Notes: generated by a model from the letters alone, not told the origin. 64,000 nt of DNA from Nocardia mangyaensis (GCF_001886715.1 NZ_CP018082.1:1488001-1552000); one strand, 5' to 3'; positions 9,113 to 18,947 are shown, counted from the first letter of the stretch. Program-made: numbers and translations.

Positions 9113-10576
9113 ATGTCCAAATTCATCGACCGCGTCGTGCTGCATGTTCGTGCCGGTAGAGGTGGACACGGTTGCGCCTCGGTGCATCGTGAGAAGTTCA
9201 AGCCGCTCGGCGGGCCCGACGGCGGCAACGGCGGCAACGGCGGGGACGTGATCCTCGAAGTCGACGCCAATGTGCACACCCTGCTCGATTTCCATTTCCA
9301 CCCCAACGCCAAGGCTGGCAACGGCAAACCGGGCGAGGGCAGTAATCGCGAGGGCAAGAACGGCGCCGACCTGGTGCTGAAGGTGCCCGACGGCACCGTT
9401 GTCGTCGATGGCGACGGCAAGGTCGTCGTCGATCTCGTCGGTATCGGTAACCGCTTCATCATCGCCCGTGGTGGCCGTGGTGGCCTCGGCAATGCCTCGC
9501 TGGCGTCCAAGGCACGCAAGGCGCCCGGTTTCGCGCTGCTCGGCGAAGAGGGCGAAGAGCTCGATCTCGTGCTCGAACTGAAGTCGGTCGCCGATGTCGG
9601 CCTGGTCGGTTTCCCCTCGGCGGGCAAGTCGTCGCTGGTGTCGGTGCTGTCCGCTGCCAAGCCCAAGATCGCCGACTACCCGTTCACCACGCTCGTCCCG
9701 AACCTCGGCGTCGTGCTCTCCGGTGACACCACCTTCACCGTCGCCGACGTTCCGGGCCTGATTCCGGGTGCCAGCGACGGTCGTGGCCTCGGCTTGGACT
9801 TCCTGCGCCATCTGGAACGGTGCGCGGTGCTCGCCCATGTCGTCGATTGCGCGACGCTCGAGCCCGGTCGCGACCCGGTCTCCGATGTCGATGCGCTCGA
9901 AGCCGAACTCGCCGCCTACAAGCCGGCGCTGTCAGGTGACGAGAGCCTGGGTGACCTGGCCGACCGGCCGCGCGTGGTGATTCTCAACAAGACCGATGTG
10001 CCCGATGCGGCCGAGCTGGCCGAGATGGTGTCGGCGGAATTCACCGAGCGTGGCTGGCCGGTCTTCGAGATCTCCGCGGTGAGCCGCGCCGGGCTGCGCC
10101 CGCTGACCTTCGCGCTGGCCGACATGGTTCGCCAGTATCGCGAAGATCACCCGAAGGCCGCGCCCAAGCGCACCGTCATCCGTCCGATCGCGACCGACGA
10201 GACCGGGTTCGACGTCGTCGCCGATCCGCACGAACCCGGTGGCTTCGTCGTGCGCGGTACCCGCCCCGAGCGCTGGATCCGCCAGACCGATTTCAACAAC
10301 GACGAGGCCGTGGGTTACTTGGCCGACCGACTGGCTCGGCTCGGTGTCGAAGCCGAATTGGTCAAGCAGGGGGCCGAGCCCGGGTGCCCGGTCACCATCG
10401 GTGAGGTCACCTTCGAATGGGAGCCGCAGATCTCGGCGGGTGTCGACATGCAGCCGACCGGCCGCGGTACCGACCTTCGGCTGGAGAACAACGAGCGAGT
10501 CGGTGCGGCGGAGCGCAAGCTCGCCTCGCAGGCGCGGCGCGGTCTGCTCGACGAGGACGGCGAACGAAAGAAGTGA
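9113..10576 (+). CDS. obgE: GTPase Obg/CgtA
   Basis: Obg is an essential ribosome-associated GTPase involved in 50S assembly and stress control. The 487-residue product has the glycine-rich Obg fold over residues 1-160, with [10 protein letters not shown] and GGRGGLGN runs. The G domain follows, with G1 GFPSAGKSS (about 166-174), G3 DVPGLI and G4 NKTD. A C-terminal OCT domain of actinobacterial type lies near residues 350-430. A very strong AAGGAGGAGG ribosome-binding site (about 9095-9104) supports the ATG at 9113. The position between L27 and proB is conserved. Confidence 0.96.
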   Translation: MSKFIDRVVLHVRAGRGGHGCASVHREKFKPLGGPDGGNGGNGGDVILEVDANVHTLLDFHFHPNAKAGNGKPGEGSNREGKNGADLVLKVPDGTVVVDGDGKVVVDLVGIGNRFIIARGGRGGLGNASLASKARKAPGFALLGEEGEELDLVLELKSVADVGLVGFPSAGKSSLVSVLSAAKPKIADYPFTTLVPNLGVVLSGDTTFTVADVPGLIPGASDGRGLGLDFLRHLERCAVLAHVVDCATLEPGRDPVSDVDALEAELAAYKPALSGDESLGDLADRPRVVILNKTDVPDAAELAEMVSAEFTERGWPVFEISAVSRAGLRPLTFALADMVRQYREDHPKAAPKRTVIRPIATDETGFDVVADPHEPGGFVVRGTRPERWIRQTDFNNDEAVGYLADRLARLGVEAELVKQGAEPGCPVTIGEVTFEWEPQISAGVDMQPTGRGTDLRLENNERVGAAERKLASQARRGLLDEDGERKK

Positions 10577-10691
10577 TCACGGGGTCGTGCCCGGCGAAAT
10601 TCGCTGTCGGGCACGACCGACGGATCGGCATACTGCGGTGGGTCTCCGGGTGGAGACCGTCGACGTTGATCGTGGTGCAGGGAGTGACGCG

Positions 10692-11807
10692 ATGCAGGTG
10701 GGTTCGGAGCTGAGTCAGGGGCGCGCGGCGATCGTCTCGGCGCGCAGTGTCGTGGTGAAGATCGGTTCGTCGGCGCTGACCAGCCTCGAAGGCGGACTCG
10801 ACACCGATCGGCTCGATCTGTTGGCCGATGCCGTCGAGGCACGGATGCGCGCGGGCTCGGACGTGGTCGTGGTGTCCTCCGGCGCGATCGGGGCCGGGAT
10901 GGCCCCGCTCGGATTGTCGCGCAGGCCCAAGGACCTGGCGACCAAGCAGGCTGCGGCCAGTGTCGGTCAGCTGGCACTCGCGCACGCCTGGGGTACGTCG
11001 TTCACCCGCTACGACCGCACCGTCGGCCAGGTGTTGTTGTCGGCCGATGATTTCGCGCGCCGCGAGCACCACCGCAACGCCCAGCGCACCCTCGACCGGT
11101 TGCGCTCGCTCGGCGCGGTCGCCGTGGTCAACGAGAACGACACCGTGGCCACCGAGGAGATCCGCTTCGGCGACAACGACCGCCTCGCGGCCCTGGTCGC
11201 CCATCTGGTCGGCGCCGAAGCCCTGATCCTGCTCTCGGATGTGGCCGGCCTCTACGACGGCGACCCGCGCAAGGGCGCGGCCACCTTCATTCCCGAGGTT
11301 CGCAGCAGTGCCGACCTCGACGGCGTCATCGCGGGGAGCGGCGGTGCGCTCGGCACCGGCGGCATGGCCTCCAAACTCTCGGCCGCCCGCCTCGCCGCCG
11401 ACGCCGGGATCCCCGTCCTGCTGGCGGCCGCCGCCGACGCCGCGACCGCACTCACCGTCGGTACCGTCGGCACCGCCTTCGCCGCCCGCCCGGTGCGGCT
11501 GTCCGGCCGCAAGTTCTGGGTCCGCCATGCCGCCGACACCCGTGGCGCGGTCCTGCTCGACGCGGGCGCGGTCGACGCCGTCGCCGAACGCCGTTCCCTG
11601 CTCGCCGCGGGCATCACCGGCATCCGCGGGCGCTTCTTCGGCGGTGACGTCGTCGACCTGATCGGTCCCGACGACACGGTGATCGCCCGCGGCGTCATCG
11701 AATACGACAGCACCGAGGTCGCCGCCATGCTCGGGCGCTCCACCACCGATCTCCCCGAGGGCATGCAGCGTCCGGTCATCCACGCCGACGACCTGGTCAA
11801 GGTCTGA
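10692..11807 (+). CDS. proB: Glutamate 5-kinase
   Basis: ProB phosphorylates glutamate in the first step of proline synthesis; proA, the next step, is at 24406. The 371-residue product has the amino-acid-kinase domain with [31 protein letters not shown] and [14 protein letters not shown]-terminal PUA domain of about 85 residues ([10 protein letters not shown] onward) completes the two-domain form found in many bacteria. I chose the ATG at 10692 because AGGGAG lies about nine bases upstream; open frame continues further upstream but does not resemble the family. The 115 bases after obgE may carry a separate promoter. Confidence 0.95.
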   Translation: MQVGSELSQGRAAIVSARSVVVKIGSSALTSLEGGLDTDRLDLLADAVEARMRAGSDVVVVSSGAIGAGMAPLGLSRRPKDLATKQAAASVGQLALAHAWGTSFTRYDRTVGQVLLSADDFARREHHRNAQRTLDRLRSLGAVAVVNENDTVATEEIRFGDNDRLAALVAHLVGAEALILLSDVAGLYDGDPRKGAATFIPEVRSSADLDGVIAGSGGALGTGGMASKLSAARLAADAGIPVLLAAAADAATALTVGTVGTAFAARPVRLSGRKFWVRHAADTRGAVLLDAGAVDAVAERRSLLAAGITGIRGRFFGGDVVDLIGPDDTVIARGVIEYDSTEVAAMLGRSTTDLPEGMQRPVIHADDLVKV

Positions 11808-11962
11808 CCGCGGCGCGGTGCCGCACACGCTGAACAGACCGGCGTGGTCACCGGTGCGTCCGGTGCCTGCTGGACCGGCCCGGCTCCACACCCGCCGCCA
11901 CGGGAGCCGGCGTCGCGACCACACCGCACCGGCGGCGCAGCCGATCCTGCCCGCGCGCTGAT

Positions 11963-12505
11963 TCACATGCCAGTGGCTCCGTCGATGCGTTCGCGCAGGA
12001 GGTCGGCGTGACCGCAGTGCCGGGCGTACTCGGCGATCATGTGGGTGTAGATCCAGCGCAGACCGACTCTTCCGCCCATGAACGCCGCGGTGTCGTCCAG
12101 CGCTCGTTCCGCGCAGTTGGCGCGGGCGTGCTCGATCTCGCCCTGCCAGGTGGCCAGAGCGGTGGCATACGACGAGGTTTCGGATACCGCGAATCCGCCG
12201 TCGTGTCCGGCGGTGTCGGCGCGCGGATCGTGTATCGGCGGGACCGACTCACCGGCGAGCACTCTGCGGAACCAGTTGCGTTCGACTTCGGCCATGTGCT
12301 GGACCAGGCCCAGCAGGGTCAGCGTGGAGGGCGCCGCGGCTGCGGTGCGTAGTTGCGTGTCGTCGAGTCCCTGACACTTCATGGCGAGCGTCGTCCGGTA
12401 GAAGTCGAGCCACGACTCGAGCGTGGTCCGCTCATCGGCGTTCAGTGGCGGCATCGGCCGTTCGGGTGTTGTCACCACACGGATGGTGCCAGCAGGGTCC
12501 GACAT
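11963..12505 (-). CDS. DinB-like (DUF664) putative metal-dependent protein
   Basis: The 180-residue product belongs to the DinB/DUF664 four-helix-bundle superfamily. Members bind a metal through spaced histidines, and some act as thiol-dependent transferases or hydrolases. Visible signatures are the helix [15 protein letters not shown] in the middle and the terminal helix [19 protein letters not shown], whose histidines would form the metal site. The reading direction opposes proB, and the 155 bases between the two genes show no clear terminator or gene. A later ATG ([10 protein letters not shown]) is a possible alternative start. The substrate cannot be predicted. Confidence 0.85.
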   Translation of the reverse strand: MSDPAGTIRVVTTPERPMPPLNADERTTLESWLDFYRTTLAMKCQGLDDTQLRTAAAAPSTLTLLGLVQHMAEVERNWFRRVLAGESVPPIHDPRADTAGHDGGFAVSETSSYATALATWQGEIEHARANCAERALDDTAAFMGGRVGLRWIYTHMIAEYARHCGHADLLRERIDGATGM

Positions 12506-12622
12506 CGCCCTGACCGCGCGGGAGGACGGCGGCGGGTGTCCCTGCCGACCGTCTTTGGCCGGGTGCCGTGATCTCGGCTTGCCCGGAGGGGGCGACCCGC
12601 GACTTCCGCTGGCACGACCCGG

Positions 12623-14029
12623 TCACGGTGGTGGTGGGATGACGCCCGGCTGATCGAGGTCGGCGGGAGGTGGCGGGGGCGCGGGCGCGGTGGGTGGCTC
12701 CTCCGCACCGGGGATGGGGCCGGTGACGCCGGGTTGACCGCCCGGGTCAGACATGTCGGGGGTGCCCGGAACAGGTTGGGGCACTGGGTTATTCGGCTGC
12801 ACCGGTGGTGCTGGGGCAGCCGGGGCCGGTTGTTCGGAACTCGGCGCGGAGCTATCGGCGGTCGGCGGCGCGGGTTGGGGTGCTGGGGTGTTCGGCGATG
12901 TCTGTGGTTCTGGTGCCGGTGGCTGTTCGGAACTCGGCGCGGGTTGTTCCGGGCTGGGTGCAGGCGGCTGCGGTGATTCCGTCGGCCCGGGTTCCGGAGC
13001 CGACGGCGGGGGAGCAGGCGCCTCGCTGGATGGGGCGGGCGGCGCGGGGTTTTCGGTGGACGGCGGTGCGGGAGCCTCGCTCGACGGCGGGGTGTTTTCC
13101 GGTGCGGGAGTGCTCGGTGGCGGCGGTGCGTCCCGGCCGGGTGGTACGGGAGCGTCGCTGGAGGGCGCAGGTGTGGCACTCGGCGGGGTGGTCCCCTGGT
13201 CCGGTGGCGCGGGAACTTCGGACGGCGGGGTGGGTTCCGGTGTGGCAGTGCCCGGTTGTGGCGTTGCGTCCTCGCTGGGTGGCGCAGGGGTGTCGCTGGG
13301 CGAGGGTGGGGCTGGTCGTTGGTCAGGCGCAGCGGTTGCGCCGGGACTCGAGCCGTTCTCGGCTCCGGGTGAATCTCCCTGTGGCGTACCGGGTTCGACG
13401 GCTGTCGAACTGGGAGTCGGTGCCGGGGAGCCATTTCCGTTCGATGACGAACCCGCCGGTTCCGCAGGCGATTCCGACCACTGTGCCCCCGGCTGCGCGG
13501 GCGGTTCGGGCAGCGCGGGTACCGCGGTCCCGGCCAGCGAGTACGCGGGCTTGTAGATCATGTTCATCGCCAGGACAGCTTCCTGGCGCAGCGCCTCTGC
13601 CGCCATCTGGGCATCGATGACGTGGGCAGCTTCGAGCAGGCGGGCGATGGTGCCGATCGGCCCGGAGTCACCGGGCGCGACCACCGCCACTTTCACCGCC
13701 TCCGCGGCCGCCGCGACGCCACCGAGCCGCGCGCCGACCTCGGCGAACACCGCCGCCAGTTCGTCGACGGAGGCCGCGAACGCGCGGGTACCGGCCTGGG
13801 CGGCATCGGCGGCGGCACCCGTCCACCCGCTCTCCTCGATCAGCCGGTCGGCGCCGGACCTGGTCAGGGGCATGGAGGTGGTCAGGGCGGCGGCGCTCTC
13901 CAACCAGGTGAGCGACGCGCCGAGGACGGCGCCCGCGTCGATCTGCTGGGTGCGCGCGTGGATCTGCTCGTGCGGCATGGATTCGAAATGCTCCATCGCA
14001 CTGATGTAGGTGGGATCGGTTCCGCTCAT
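12623..14029 (-). CDS. PPE/WXG-like ESX substrate with long proline-rich tail
   Basis: The 468-residue product has two parts. Residues 1-170 are predicted helical and carry a WxG turn (W69-T-G71) inside GWTGAAADAAQAG, as in WXG100 and PPE proteins. Residues 173-468 are extremely rich in Pro, Ala, Ser and Glu, with repeated PAPP, SSEAPAPPS and SEQPAP blocks, typical of a flexible wall-spanning or exposed region. Its start overlaps the stop of the upstream gene in ATGA, and an EspG-type chaperone gene lies before that. I infer secretion by an ESX (type VII) machine encoded elsewhere. It is not a canonical PPE protein because the PPE tripeptide is not at the N-terminus. Confidence 0.75.
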   Translation of the reverse strand: MSGTDPTYISAMEHFESMPHEQIHARTQQIDAGAVLGASLTWLESAAALTTSMPLTRSGADRLIEESGWTGAAADAAQAGTRAFAASVDELAAVFAEVGARLGGVAAAAEAVKVAVVAPGDSGPIGTIARLLEAAHVIDAQMAAEALRQEAVLAMNMIYKPAYSLAGTAVPALPEPPAQPGAQWSESPAEPAGSSSNGNGSPAPTPSSTAVEPGTPQGDSPGAENGSSPGATAAPDQRPAPPSPSDTPAPPSEDATPQPGTATPEPTPPSEVPAPPDQGTTPPSATPAPSSDAPVPPGRDAPPPPSTPAPENTPPSSEAPAPPSTENPAPPAPSSEAPAPPPSAPEPGPTESPQPPAPSPEQPAPSSEQPPAPEPQTSPNTPAPQPAPPTADSSAPSSEQPAPAAPAPPVQPNNPVPQPVPGTPDMSDPGGQPGVTGPIPGAEEPPTAPAPPPPPADLDQPGVIPPPP

Positions 14030-14397
14030 CGGCGCCTCGTGTCGATCGCGCGCAGCGCGGCGGCCGCGGCGGCGTCGGCCTCCTCGTAGAGACCGGCGCT
14101 GAGCAGGAACGACTCCTTCATCCGGTACGCCGCTTCGATGTAGTGGTCGAGCAGCTCGGCGGCGTCACGGGCTTTGTGCGCGAACCCGGCCTGCAACTGC
14201 TGGGCGGAGACGAAGCCACCGAATCCGCCTGCCTCCGCGGCGGATTCGAGGTCGTGACGCAGCTGGGCGAGTCGATCGGCCTGCTGGTCGTAGAGTTCGG
14301 CGCAGCGGCGCGCGGCATCGGGATCGAACTCGAGTGTCCCCGCCGTGGCGGCGCTGCGGAACCGGGAGATCTCGGCTCTGCTGCTCTCGATCGTCAT
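14026..14397 (-). CDS. Small helical ESX-type partner protein with YxxxD signal
   Basis: The 123-residue product is almost entirely helical and Ala-rich. It has a glycine turn (GGFGGF, residues 58-62) between two helices, and a C-terminal YEEAD at residues 104-108 that fits the type VII general secretion signal YxxxD/E. I chose the ATG at 14397 because GGAGGGGAG stands just upstream; an earlier in-frame ATG adds only MIWRGDA. Its stop overlaps the start of the WxG protein. In known ESX systems the YxxxD partner and the WxG partner form a heterodimer recognised by EspG. That role is inferred here from motifs and order. Confidence 0.75.
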   Translation of the reverse strand: MTIESSRAEISRFRSAATAGTLEFDPDAARRCAELYDQQADRLAQLRHDLESAAEAGGFGGFVSAQQLQAGFAHKARDAAELLDHYIEAAYRMKESFLLSAGLYEEADAAAAAALRAIDTRRR

Positions 14398-14433
14398 CGC
14401 GTCTCCCCTCCAGATCATGCGTCGGAGTCCAGG

Positions 14434-15168
14434 TTAGCCGGACCTTCGGCTGTGCGAACTGTGCGCCGGTGCGAGCCTGCGCTGCAGTTGGGCGGCGAGC
14501 TGACCGGTCGACGCGGGCACCACGTGCACGGTCTCCCCGGCCCGCAGCAGGTAGCGACCGTCGGTGGCGACGTCGATCCAGCTGTAGTGCACCGGGGCGG
14601 GCGGCGCGGCCCGGTCCAGCCCGAATTCGATGCGGATGTGGCCCTCGGCGGTGTGTGGCCGCCGCAGCAGACGCTGGATGCGCGGCACGGCGGGGTGGGT
14701 CGCCATGACCGTCTCCTCGTCGCGAACCGCCTCGGCGGCGGCCTCCCGTGCGGGTTCACGTCCGGGTGGGGTGTCGGGCAGGCAGGCCGCGATCCGCGCG
14801 CCGACCCCGGCGCTGTGCCCGATCGAAACCTTGACGCTGCCACCGTAATCGGGACGGGGCCCCGGGGATTGCCGCACGATCACCGCGTGGTCGTAGACCG
14901 CGCAGGCCAGCAGCCGGATCTCGCTGCCCGGTGTGTGCGCGCCCCCGACGAGCACGATCCTGGCGTGTGGTTCGGCGATGATCCGCAGGCAGGCGGCGAG
15001 ATCGGGATCGCCGCCGCCGGGTAGTCGCTCCTCGAGGTTCGCGCGTAATCGGGCGGCCTCGTCCTCGGTGCGCGGCGACTCGAGCATCCGGATGGGGAAG
15101 GGCATCCGGTCCTGACCCGATTCTCGCCAGACGTGCGCGAATTCGTCCGCCGTGAAGGTCCAACCCAT
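14434..15168 (-). CDS. espG: ESX secretion-associated chaperone, EspG family
   Basis: EspG proteins are cytosolic chaperones that bind the tip of PE-PPE-type heterodimers and keep them soluble for type VII secretion. The 244-residue product starts MGWTFTADEFAHVW, the characteristic EspG opening. It continues with ACLRIIAEPHARIVLVGG and VYDHAVIVRQ, matching the central beta-sheet of the family. An alternative ATG 12 bases upstream (15180) is less likely because only AAGG abuts it. The gene heads a three-gene minus-strand unit with the YxxxD and WxG proteins. No EccB, EccC, EccD, EccE or MycP gene is nearby, so this is an orphan cassette. Confidence 0.85.
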   Translation of the reverse strand: MGWTFTADEFAHVWRESGQDRMPFPIRMLESPRTEDEAARLRANLEERLPGGGDPDLAACLRIIAEPHARIVLVGGAHTPGSEIRLLACAVYDHAVIVRQSPGPRPDYGGSVKVSIGHSAGVGARIAACLPDTPPGREPAREAAAEAVRDEETVMATHPAVPRIQRLLRRPHTAEGHIRIEFGLDRAAPPAPVHYSWIDVATDGRYLLRAGETVHVVPASTGQLAAQLQRRLAPAHSSHSRRSG

Positions 15169-15289
15169 TGCCGATCCCATCCTTACCGAACCAGGACGTG
15201 GACAGCCTAACCGCCGTTGCGGATTCCGGCGCGCCGTTCGGCGCGTGATGCATCCGAATGGAATCATCTTCCGGCCGCTGCGAACAGCG

Positions 15290-16240
15290 CTAGTAGCCCC
15301 GGTCGGTATCGACGATCGCATGCAGCGGCCGACCGTCGACGAACCGGGCGACATTCGCGCCGACGTGATCGGCGAAGGCGGCCAGGCGCAGCTGCGGGGG
15401 GTTCGAGTCGTGCGGGGTGATGATGGCGTTGGGCAGCGTCCACAGCGGGTGCCCGTCGGGCAGCGGCTCCGGTTCGGTGACATCGAGTCCGGCGCCGCCG
15501 ATCACGCCGCCGGTCAGCGCCTCGACCAGTGCGGCGGTGTCGATCAGGCTGCCGCGCGCCACATTGATCACCCACGAGGAGGGCTTGAGCCGGGCCAGCT
15601 CGTCCGCGCCGATCAGGTGCCTGGTCTGCGCCGTCGCCGGTGCCGCGACCACCACGTGATCGGTGTGGGACCACACCCGCCCGAGCTGCTCTGCCGGCAC
15701 CGTCTCCACCGAGTCGGGAATCCCGTCGCCGGTGACCCGCCGCCCCGAACGATTCACGGCGATCACGTGCGCGCCCAGCGGCGCCAGCATCGGGATCAGC
15801 GCGCGCCCGATCCCGCCTGCTCCGACGATCGTCACCGTCTTGCCGCGCAGGGAGCCCACATGCGGGAAGAACTCGCGCTGCTGCCAGGAGGTGGCGCGCA
15901 GGTGCTCGGGCAGGTAGCGCACCCCGGCCAGCAGCAGCATGAGCGCGTGCTCGGCGACGCTGTGGGAGAACGCGCCCGCCGCGGAGGTGAACTCCACCCC
16001 GGGGTGGGCGCGCAAGACTCCGGCGTCGAAGAAGTCCTCGATGCCCGCCGCGGGCAGCTGCACCCAACGCACCGACGCGGGCAGCTCGGTGGGGAAATCG
16101 CCCGGCTGACCGGTCCAGATCAGCGCCTCGGCCTCGGCGAGCGCACCGACCCGCGCCCCCGCGCCGACGACCGCCTTCTCGAGCAGGCGGGGCGCGGACG
16201 GATCGGGGCCGATCGCGATCACGGTCGCGGATTCGGGCAC
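15290..16240 (-). CDS. D-isomer-specific 2-hydroxyacid dehydrogenase
   Basis: The 316-residue product is an NAD(P)-dependent oxidoreductase of the D-2-hydroxyacid dehydrogenase family. It has the dinucleotide fold motif VGAGGIGRAL, the catalytic Arg in INVARGSLID, the Glu in DVTEPEPLP and the catalytic His in ITPHDSNP. The usual GxGxxG-D/N pattern is present, with VNRSGRR after the second strand favouring NADP. Neighbours give no pathway hint; the gene stands alone between espG and the LigD-type gene. The substrate is unknown (glyoxylate/hydroxypyruvate or a phosphonate-type acid are possible). Confidence 0.9.
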   Translation of the reverse strand: MPESATVIAIGPDPSAPRLLEKAVVGAGARVGALAEAEALIWTGQPGDFPTELPASVRWVQLPAAGIEDFFDAGVLRAHPGVEFTSAAGAFSHSVAEHALMLLLAGVRYLPEHLRATSWQQREFFPHVGSLRGKTVTIVGAGGIGRALIPMLAPLGAHVIAVNRSGRRVTGDGIPDSVETVPAEQLGRVWSHTDHVVVAAPATAQTRHLIGADELARLKPSSWVINVARGSLIDTAALVEALTGGVIGGAGLDVTEPEPLPDGHPLWTLPNAIITPHDSNPPQLRLAAFADHVGANVARFVDGRPLHAIVDTDRGY

Positions 16241-16387
16241 GAAGGACCTCCTGAGTTCATCGGCCGCCGAGACCCGTCGGGGATGGGTCGCGTGGTGTCA
16301 TCGGCGCCGACACCGCGTGGGGGCGGTGCCGGAGCATTGATTCTTCCCTCTCGCCGATGATCGCGTCGGCCCACCCTCCCCGTGGGC

Positions 16388-17347
16388 TCACGATTCGTCG
16401 AGGTCGACCGGTTCGTCGACGCCGTGCCGATCGGCCAGTTCCAGCAGCGGCGTGATGTCGAAGACGGCCTCGTCCATGTCGGCCTGCAGGTCACCGAGTT
16501 CGGCGTAGCGGGCGGGCACGGTGGCGATGGTGAAATCGCGCGGGTGGATGTCGTCGATCTCGCTCCAGCGCACCGGGGTCGACACCGTCGCCGCGGCCAC
16601 CCCGCGCACGGAATAGGCGGCGGCGATGGTGTGATCGCGCGCGTTCTGGTTGTAGTCGACGAACAACTGCGCCGGATCTCGGTCGCGGCGCCACCATGCG
16701 GTGGTCACGTCCTCGGGCGCCCGCCGCCGTACCTCCTCGGCGAAGGCGAGCGCGGCCCGGCGCACCTGCGTGAACCCGTACTCCGGTGCGATCCGCACGT
16801 AGACGTGCAGGCCGGACCCGCCGGAGGTCTTGGGCCACCCGGTCGCGCCGAGCTCGTCGAGCACCTCGTGCACCACTGCGGCGACTCGCTGCACCCGCGA
16901 CCACGGACAGTCCGGCATGGGGTCGAGGTCGATGCGCCACTCGTCGGGCGATTCGGTGTCGCGGGCCCGGGAGTTCCACGGATGGAATTCGACGGTCGAC
17001 ATCTGCACCGCCCAGATCACGTCGGCGAGTTCGTGCACGCACAGTTCGTCGGCGTGGCGGCCGTAGCGCGGGAAGTACACGCGGACGGTGCGTATCCAGT
17101 CCGGCGCGCCCGCGGGCAGCCGCTTCTGGTGGACCTTGCCGCCGGGCAGGCCCTTCGGAAACCGGTGCAGCATGCACGGCCGGTCCCGCAGCGCGTTGAC
17201 GATGCCGTCACCCACGCTCAGGTAATAGCGCACCAGATCGAGCTTCGTCGCGCCGAGTTCGGGAAAATACACCCGGTCCGGATTGCTGACCCGCACCGTG
17301 TGCTCACCCACCGGCAGTTCGACAGCCGGAGTCGCAGACTTGGCCAC
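16388..17347 (-). CDS. LigD-type polymerase/primase domain protein (PolD family)
   Basis: The 319-residue product is a stand-alone archaeo-eukaryotic-primase-like polymerase domain, as found in LigD and in mycobacterial PolD1/PolD2. Such enzymes fill gaps with a preference for ribonucleotides in end joining and base repair. Visible motifs are the catalytic RIDLDPMP (two Asp), TSGGSGLHVYVR with the phosphate-binding Ser/His, and LFVDYNQNARDHTIA toward the C-terminus. No ligase or nuclease domain is attached and no Ku gene is in the window. The start MAKSATPAVELPVG fits the family. The 147 bases upstream of the dehydrogenase gene carry nothing clear. Confidence 0.88.
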   Translation of the reverse strand: MAKSATPAVELPVGEHTVRVSNPDRVYFPELGATKLDLVRYYLSVGDGIVNALRDRPCMLHRFPKGLPGGKVHQKRLPAGAPDWIRTVRVYFPRYGRHADELCVHELADVIWAVQMSTVEFHPWNSRARDTESPDEWRIDLDPMPDCPWSRVQRVAAVVHEVLDELGATGWPKTSGGSGLHVYVRIAPEYGFTQVRRAALAFAEEVRRRAPEDVTTAWWRRDRDPAQLFVDYNQNARDHTIAAAYSVRGVAAATVSTPVRWSEIDDIHPRDFTIATVPARYAELGDLQADMDEAVFDITPLLELADRHGVDEPVDLDES

Positions 17348-17402
17348 CTGCGCAACGATAGTCGAGCGGGTCCGCTCCGGCCGGGCAGCGGACCCGCGTC
17401 GG

Positions 17403-17789
17403 CTACATCTCGTAGACGCCGAAGGCCCGGTTCTGGATGCACATCGGCATCACGTCGACCCGGGTCCAGTTGAACTTGGCCGCGGCCTCGACCGCCGGGC
17501 GTTCGTCCATGCAGACCGAGACGGTGCCGGGCAGGGTCAGCGGGTTGAACACCGCGAGCGGGATGCCCGCGTGGATGTTGCTGTAGAGGCCGCCGCTGAA
17601 GCACAGCGGCGTGATCGCGATGCCGTGGCGGGCGCTTTCGCGGTCGGCGGCGGCCTGGGCGCCGGGGACGCCGGAGCAGTCGAGTGGGTTCTCCGGCAGG
17701 GCCTGGGCGGGGGTGGTGACGAGGGTGAATCCGGCCGCACAGCCCACGGCGACAGCCATCAGGGTTCGAGCAAACGTGGTCCTGGTCAT
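17403..17789 (-). CDS. Small secreted protein, unknown function
   Basis: The 128-residue product has a signal peptide: a basic start MTRTTFAR, a hydrophobic core LMAVAVGCAAGFTLV and a likely cleavage site after AQA. The mature part has four cysteines (DCSG, PLCF, VCMD, MCIQ), which suggests two disulfide bonds in the cell envelope. I chose the ATG at 17789 because it starts the signal peptide correctly; an ATG 36 bases upstream adds MCATRHQCLNAA. I do not recognise the family. It lies between the polymerase gene and the methyltransferase gene, apparently as a single transcription unit. Confidence 0.7.
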   Translation of the reverse strand: MTRTTFARTLMAVAVGCAAGFTLVTTPAQALPENPLDCSGVPGAQAAADRESARHGIAITPLCFSGGLYSNIHAGIPLAVFNPLTLPGTVSVCMDERPAVEAAAKFNWTRVDVMPMCIQNRAFGVYEM

Positions 17790-17852
17790 AGCCGCATTCA
17801 AGCACTGGTGGCGTGTTGCACACACAATCGGCGCGGCGTGTCGAGCTCGGGC

Positions 17853-18947
17853 TCAGCGTGGGACGGCCTCGAGGACGCAGTCAGGAGCCGCCGTGGCGAC
17901 GGTTGCGGTGAGGGTGAAACCGCCGCGCGCGAGCAGGTCGCGGAACTGCTCCTCGGTGCGTTCGCGGCCCGCGGTGTTCACCAGCATCTCCAGGTCGATG
18001 ACCTTGCCGGGGTGCGGACGGTGGTGGACGGGCAGGACCAATTCGATCACCAGCAGCACCGCGGTGGGGTCCATGGCGGCGCGCAGGGTCCGCAGGATCC
18101 GCACGGCTTCGTCTTCGGACCAGTCGTGCAGGACGTGTTTGAGCAGGTAGGCGTCACCACCGGCCGGCACCGACTCGAAGAACGAACCGGCCGTGGCCGT
18201 ACAGCGCTGCGCCAGACCGGTCGCGGCGAGGTCGGCGGCCAAGTCGTCCACCACGCTCGGCAGGTCGAACACGATGCCCGTCGCCGCCGGATTCCGGGTC
18301 AGGATCTCGATGAGCAGGTTGCCACGTCCGCCGCCCACATCGACGAGGGTGCCGAACCGGCTGAAGTCGTAGGCGGCGAACAGCGGTTCGACCGACAGTG
18401 TGCTGATGCTGGTCATCGCCTTGTCGAACAGATCGCCGAGCTCGCGATGTTCGGCGGCGTAGTCGAAGAAGTCCGCGCCGTCGAGGTCGCGACCGACCGA
18501 GCGGCCGGTGCGGACTGCGTCAGTGAGGTGGGTCCAGTGGTTGCGATGGAAGGGCGACCCGTAGAACAGGAACAGATCACGCAGGGTCACCTCGGCGTCG
18601 CGGCGCAGTGCCTGGCTCATCGCGGTGAGCGCGTACGCGCCGTCACGTCGCTGGGCGAACACCCCGAAACTCACCAGCAGCCGCATCAGCCTGCGCACCC
18701 CGTCCTCATCGGCGCCGACCGCGCGGGCCAATTCGTCGGACCGGCGAGGCCCCTCGGCGAGCGCGTCGGCGATGCCGAGTTCGGCGGCGGCGCTGATGGA
18801 TTGGGACAGGAACCCGGCGACCTGCATCTCCAGCAGTGCGAGATGACCGGGAACCAGTTTGCGGTGCAGAACCGTGAGTGCGTCGCGAATCCGCTGGATC
18901 ACCCTGATCACGGGCAATGGCGGAATCCACGGTGCGGCGGACGCCAT
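17853..18947 (-). CDS. SAM-dependent O-methyltransferase (acetylserotonin OMT family)
   Basis: The 364-residue product has an N-terminal winged-helix dimerisation domain (residues 30-110) and a C-terminal Rossmann methyltransferase domain. The SAM site is DVGGGRGNLL, with an acidic strand end in FDLPSVV. The catalytic His is in LKHVLHDWSEDEAVRIL, the hallmark of plant-type small-molecule O-methyltransferases. The ATG at 18947 begins the conserved part; a longer frame upstream is Arg-rich and unlikely. The natural substrate is unknown, commonly a polyketide or phenolic compound. No biosynthetic cluster surrounds it. The 232 bases before the recQ stop contain no gene. Confidence 0.87.
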   Translation of the reverse strand: MASAAPWIPPLPVIRVIQRIRDALTVLHRKLVPGHLALLEMQVAGFLSQSISAAAELGIADALAEGPRRSDELARAVGADEDGVRRLMRLLVSFGVFAQRRDGAYALTAMSQALRRDAEVTLRDLFLFYGSPFHRNHWTHLTDAVRTGRSVGRDLDGADFFDYAAEHRELGDLFDKAMTSISTLSVEPLFAAYDFSRFGTLVDVGGGRGNLLIEILTRNPAATGIVFDLPSVVDDLAADLAATGLAQRCTATAGSFFESVPAGGDAYLLKHVLHDWSEDEAVRILRTLRAAMDPTAVLLVIELVLPVHHRPHPGKVIDLEMLVNTAGRERTEEQFRDLLARGGFTLTATVATAAPDCVLEAVPR

